Positions 61,149 to 64,000 of a DNA stretch of 64,000 nt are shown one piece after another (position 1 is the stretch's first letter; each line of letters opens with the position of its first letter). The position numbers and the translations under genes were made by a program. The stretch spans positions 1,984,001 to 2,048,000 of the forward strand of contig CAWABB010000001.1 in assembly GCA_963780165.1 (NCBI GenBank). The letters are read 5' to 3'. The notes beneath the pieces are model-generated. The model worked only from the letters and a program-made list of their open reading frames with translations. It was not told the DNA's origin and ran no database searches. The stretch is from CAWABB01 sp963780165 (lineage in GTDB: Bacteria > Bacteroidota > Ignavibacteria > UBA10030 > UBA6906).

Positions 61149-62794
61149 CGTGGAAGCGGACGGTGGTGCGGTTGACGGCTGCGGTTGCGGTGATGCTGTT
61201 TGCGGGCTTCACGCTCCCTGCCGATACGAGCTATTTCTTCTCGGTCAAGAAGAATATTGAGGTTTTCGGGAGGGTGTACAAGGAGATTTCCACGCACTAC
61301 GTGGACCAGGTCGACCCCGACCGGTTCATGCAAGCGGGGATCGACGGTATGCTGGAATCGTTGGATCCGTACACCGTCTATATCGCGGAGGGTGAAGGGG
61401 ATGAGGTTGATCTGCTCACCAACGGAAAGTACGGCGGCATCGGGGTGACGATCGGCATCAGGGACGGCGGTGTGCGCGTCATCTCGGTGATGGACGGATA
61501 CTCGGCACAGCGTGCAGGCATCGCGCCGGGCGACAGGATTATTGCAGTGGACGGCGTGAGCGTTGAGGGAAAGAAGCCGGACGAAGTGCGGGGCCTTACC
61601 CGTGGCGAGCCCGGGACGTCGGTGAAGGTCAGCATCCAGCGCGAGGGCGAAAAGGCTCCGGTGGAATTCGTGCTGCTCCGGGAGGAAATCAAGCTCAAAA
61701 ACGTCACCTATGCCGACTATGTGGAGCCGGGCATCGGCTATATCCGCCTGGAACGTTTCTCGCGCCTCGCAGGTGAAGAGGTCCGGCAGGCGCTGAAGGA
61801 CTTCAAGGTCCGCGGCGACCTGAAGGGAGTGATCCTCGACGTGCGGGGGAACCCCGGCGGCCTGCTGGACGCAGCCGTGGAAGTGGTGAGCAAGTTCGTT
61901 CCGCGCGGGAGCCTCGTGGTGAGCACGAAGGGCAGAAGCAGCGACTCCGACAAGGAATACCGCTCTGATGAAGAGCCGGTTCTGAGCTCGGTCCCCATGG
62001 TGGTCCTCACGGACCGCGGAAGCGCAAGCGCAAGTGAGATCGTGGCGGGCGGGCTCCAGGACCTCGACCGTAGCCTGATCATCGGAACGAGAACCTTCGG
62101 CAAGGGATTGGTACAGACCGTCATGCCGCTGGATTACGGATCCCAGCTCAAGATGACCACGGCGCGCTACTACACTCCGAGCGGCCGATGCATTCAGGAA
62201 ATCGATTATCTGCACCGCGATTCGAACGGCGTGTTTGCGAAAACGCCGGACAGCCTCAAGCAGGTCTTCACCACCGCAAAGGGGCGGAAGGTGTACGAGC
62301 ATGGAGGCATTACGCCCGACACCGTCGTGGATGAAACTAACCCCGGACCCATGGTTCGTGAGCTGCAGCGGAAGGCGATGTTCTTCAAGTTCGTGACCAC
62401 CTATCGCGCGGCACACCCGGCGGACACCTCCGATGCGGTCACGCCCGAGATGATGCGCGAGTTTGACGCATTCCTGAAGAAGGAGAAGTTCGAGTTCCAG
62501 GAGGACACCCAGTCCAAGCTGCAGGACCTTCGGACGCAGGCGGTCGCGTACCATTACGGTGACGAAGTGCTCAAGGACCTGGATCTGCTTACCTCCGCGC
62601 TCGCAAAGGAAAAGGAACGCGCGCTCGACCGCTATGCTGCCCACATCAAAGACGAGCTCCAGATCGAATTTGCGGGACGGCTCCAGGGAGAGCGCGGCCG
62701 CATCAAGGCTTCGTTCCCGTCGGACGTGCAGTTGAATACCGCTGTGGCGATGCTGAAGAACCCGAAAGCGTACTCCCGGAAGCTCGGCATCTGA
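61145..62794 (+). CDS. C-terminal processing peptidase, S41 family
   Basis: 549 residues. An N-terminal signal or anchor helix (residues 9-26) is followed by a PDZ domain (about 95-180: KYGGIGVTIGIRDGGV, then GYSAQRAGIAPGDRIIAVDG). The S41 core has the catalytic Ser in DRGSASASEIVAGGL and the Lys in TRTFGKGLVQTV, with GVILDVRGNPGGLLDAAV before them. The C-terminal 150 residues are helical. It acts in the periplasm, trimming or degrading proteins. The start overlaps the tmk stop. Confidence 0.94.
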   Translation: MTWKRTVVRLTAAVAVMLFAGFTLPADTSYFFSVKKNIEVFGRVYKEISTHYVDQVDPDRFMQAGIDGMLESLDPYTVYIAEGEGDEVDLLTNGKYGGIGVTIGIRDGGVRVISVMDGYSAQRAGIAPGDRIIAVDGVSVEGKKPDEVRGLTRGEPGTSVKVSIQREGEKAPVEFVLLREEIKLKNVTYADYVEPGIGYIRLERFSRLAGEEVRQALKDFKVRGDLKGVILDVRGNPGGLLDAAVEVVSKFVPRGSLVVSTKGRSSDSDKEYRSDEEPVLSSVPMVVLTDRGSASASEIVAGGLQDLDRSLIIGTRTFGKGLVQTVMPLDYGSQLKMTTARYYTPSGRCIQEIDYLHRDSNGVFAKTPDSLKQVFTTAKGRKVYEHGGITPDTVVDETNPGPMVRELQRKAMFFKFVTTYRAAHPADTSDAVTPEMMREFDAFLKKEKFEFQEDTQSKLQDLRTQAVAYHYGDEVLKDLDLLTSALAKEKERALDRYAAHIKDELQIEFAGRLQGERGRIKASFPSDVQLNTAVAMLKNPKAYSRKLGI

Positions 62795-62819
62795 CACACT
62801 CTCTCACTCCGGCTCACGC

Positions 62820-63626
62820 ATGGATCTGACCAGTTTCCTTCTCCTGCTTGCAGGAGGTGCGCTCACGGGGTTCCTCGCCGGATTCTTCGGCGTGGGAGGC
62901 GGGATTATCCTTGTTCCCATCCTTCTGGCGTACCTGTCGGCAACCGGAGCCTCTTCGCTGGTTGCGACTCATATCGCGTTCGGTACGAGCCTGCTCGTGA
63001 TCATCTTCACGTCGATGTCCTCTGCGTACGAATACCGGCGCAACGGTCACGTTGTGTGGAAAGCCGTGATGATCATCGGTATCGGAAGCGTTGCCGGGGC
63101 ATGGCTCGGGTCCTGGCTGGCGGCGGGCTTGCGGGGGGAGACGCTTCAGAAGATCTTTGCGGGCGTTGTGGTTGTGGCAGCGATCAGGCTGCTCTCGGAG
63201 CAACGGAGGCCGAAGGGAGAAGAGGAGCCGCGGATGGGGATCGCCGGGCTGTCGCTCACGGGTCTCGTGGTGGGCGTCGTCTCGTCGCTTGCAGGTGTGG
63301 GCGGGGGAATCTTTTCAATCCCCATCATGTACAGCCTTCTTCACTTCCCCCTCAAAAAGGCCCTCGGGACATCCAGCGCGACGATCGTCATCACTGCGCT
63401 TTCAGCCGTCGTCGGCTATGTTATGCGTGGGTGGGGAAGTCCGCTGTTGCCGCCGTACACGCTCGGTTATGTCGCATATCTTGCCGCCATCCCGCTGGCG
63501 GTAACGTCCATTCCGCTGGCGCGCGTGGGTGCTTCGATCGCCCACAAGACCAAAGCCGACAACCTTCGAAGGCTTTTCGCCGCCTTTCTTTTCGTCATTG
63601 CCGCGAAGATGTTTTTCTTTCCGTAG
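62820..63626 (+). CDS. TauE/SafE-family sulfite/organosulfonate exporter-like permease
   Basis: 268 residues, eight predicted TM helices. The two repeat motifs of the family are seen: GFFGVGGGIILVPILLAYL near residue 22, and SSLAGVGGGIFSIPIMYSLL near residue 160. KALGTSSATIVITAL follows in the second half. Members move sulfite, sulfonates or related anions; the substrate is unknown. It begins 25 bases after the S41 gene, without a strong ribosome-binding site. A 50-base gap separates it from the convergent kinase gene. Confidence 0.9.
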   Translation: MDLTSFLLLLAGGALTGFLAGFFGVGGGIILVPILLAYLSATGASSLVATHIAFGTSLLVIIFTSMSSAYEYRRNGHVVWKAVMIIGIGSVAGAWLGSWLAAGLRGETLQKIFAGVVVVAAIRLLSEQRRPKGEEEPRMGIAGLSLTGLVVGVVSSLAGVGGGIFSIPIMYSLLHFPLKKALGTSSATIVITALSAVVGYVMRGWGSPLLPPYTLGYVAYLAAIPLAVTSIPLARVGASIAHKTKADNLRRLFAAFLFVIAAKMFFFP

Positions 63627-63676
63627 TTGCCATTCGCCCATCCCTCGTTCGTGCGACGGTCCGCCCAGCGGATGTC

Positions 63677-64000
63677 TTACCGCAGCGCCCGCTCTATTCT
63701 CTTCGTGACTCTGTCCAGGTCTGCGGGCCGGTTGACGAAATCGGTGGAATCCACCTCGACGGTCAGGACCTTTCCGAGTGTGTACCCGCTGATCCACTCC
63801 TCATACCGGGTATTCAGCCTCTCAAGATAGTCGCGCCGGATGCTCTGCTCCATGCCCCTGCCGCGCGCGGCGATCTGCCGCTGCAGCGTTGGAACACTCG
63901 CCTTCAGATAGACAAGCAGATCCGGCGGGCGCAGGTAATCCGCCATGACGCCATAGAGTGCCACATACGTCCGGTAGTCACGCTCATCCATCTTGCCGAG
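63677..64000 (-). CDS. Deoxynucleoside kinase, 5' partial
   Basis: The visible C-terminal 107 codons read LGKMDERDYRTYVALYGVMA, PPDLLVYLKASVPTLQRQIA with RGRGMEQSIRRDYLERLN (LID and base-contact part) and YEEWISGY, which are characteristic of the dGK/dAK-like deoxynucleoside kinases. The P-loop end lies beyond the right edge. It phosphorylates deoxynucleosides for salvage, matching the nucleotide genes tmk and adk nearby. It is convergent with the TauE/SafE gene. Confidence 0.92.
   Translation of the reverse strand, partial: LGKMDERDYRTYVALYGVMADYLRPPDLLVYLKASVPTLQRQIAARGRGMEQSIRRDYLERLNTRYEEWISGYTLGKVLTVEVDSTDFVNRPADLDRVTKRIERALR

Noticed and set aside
60806..62797. 663-codon open frame on the minus strand across tmk and the S41 peptidase
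   Set aside because: Antisense shadow of two recognised genes; no recognisable domain or start signal.

Overview
The window is about 60% GC, is densely coded on both strands, and carries about 54 protein genes. It has no tRNA, rRNA, CRISPR array or insertion sequence that I can see. It looks like chromosome from the Bacteroidota/Chlorobiota/Ignavibacteria (FCB) branch. The reasons are a PorV/PorQ-type outer-membrane protein, families DUF2851, DUF4159, DUF4175 and DUF6588, an archaeal/mycobacterial-type PyrF, and a recurring promoter of the form TTG-N20-TAnnTTTG, which is the -33/-7 signature of the Bacteroidota primary sigma factor. The high GC suggests a GC-rich Ignavibacteria-like lineage. 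That placement is inference.

Region by region. 1-9.6 kb is the distal dcw (division and cell wall) cluster on +: mraY (partial), murD, ftsW, murG, an unknown membrane protein, murC, ftsQ, ftsA, a 22-codon mini-ORF and ftsZ, mostly with 1-4 base overlaps; murB is not between murC and ftsQ. 9.7-17.2 kb has a DUF4136 lipoprotein, a DUF4159/DUF4175/M14-peptidase set, a methyltransferase-like membrane protein, a Rossmann protein and a frameshifted small membrane protein. 17.3-23.1 kb has an ECF sigma factor with a zinc anti-sigma factor, lon behind a hairpin leader, and dnaX with an A9 slippery run. 23.3-27.0 kb holds a MauE/DoxX membrane protein, a four-cysteine secreted peptide, a beta-propeller protein, a PorV-like protein and a lipoprotein.

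27.0-36.1 kb is on -: dxr and rseP, then a secreted Ig-like protein, a FecR-domain protein, an outer-membrane barrel and a CHASE2 adenylate cyclase, a plausible envelope-to-cAMP module. 36.3-44.2 kb has a TPR protein, a secreted protein usually misnamed asparagine synthetase B, DUF2851, pyrF, larE and a second TPR protein. 44.4-51.8 kb is a + operon: PLP-homeostasis protein, divIVA, purine nucleoside phosphorylase, ileS, a DksA/TraR-like protein, lspA, rluD. 52.0-53.5 kb has two secreted proteins and a strong terminator. 53.6-58.8 kb is rlmN, adk, a glycerophosphodiesterase and a TPR-CHAT protein whose CHAT catalytic pair is replaced. 58.8-64 kb has an ECF sigma factor with an adhesin-like partner on -, then tmk, a CtpA-type protease and a TauE/SafE permease on +, and the end of a deoxynucleoside kinase on -.

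The most interesting items are the dnaX slippery run, the fixed-geometry promoters that place several ATGs at or next to the predicted +1 (leaderless candidates), the promoter-plus-hairpin leader of lon, the pseudo-CHAT lipoprotein, the MauE/Cys-peptide/propeller cassette, and the FecR-barrel-CHASE2 cyclase group.
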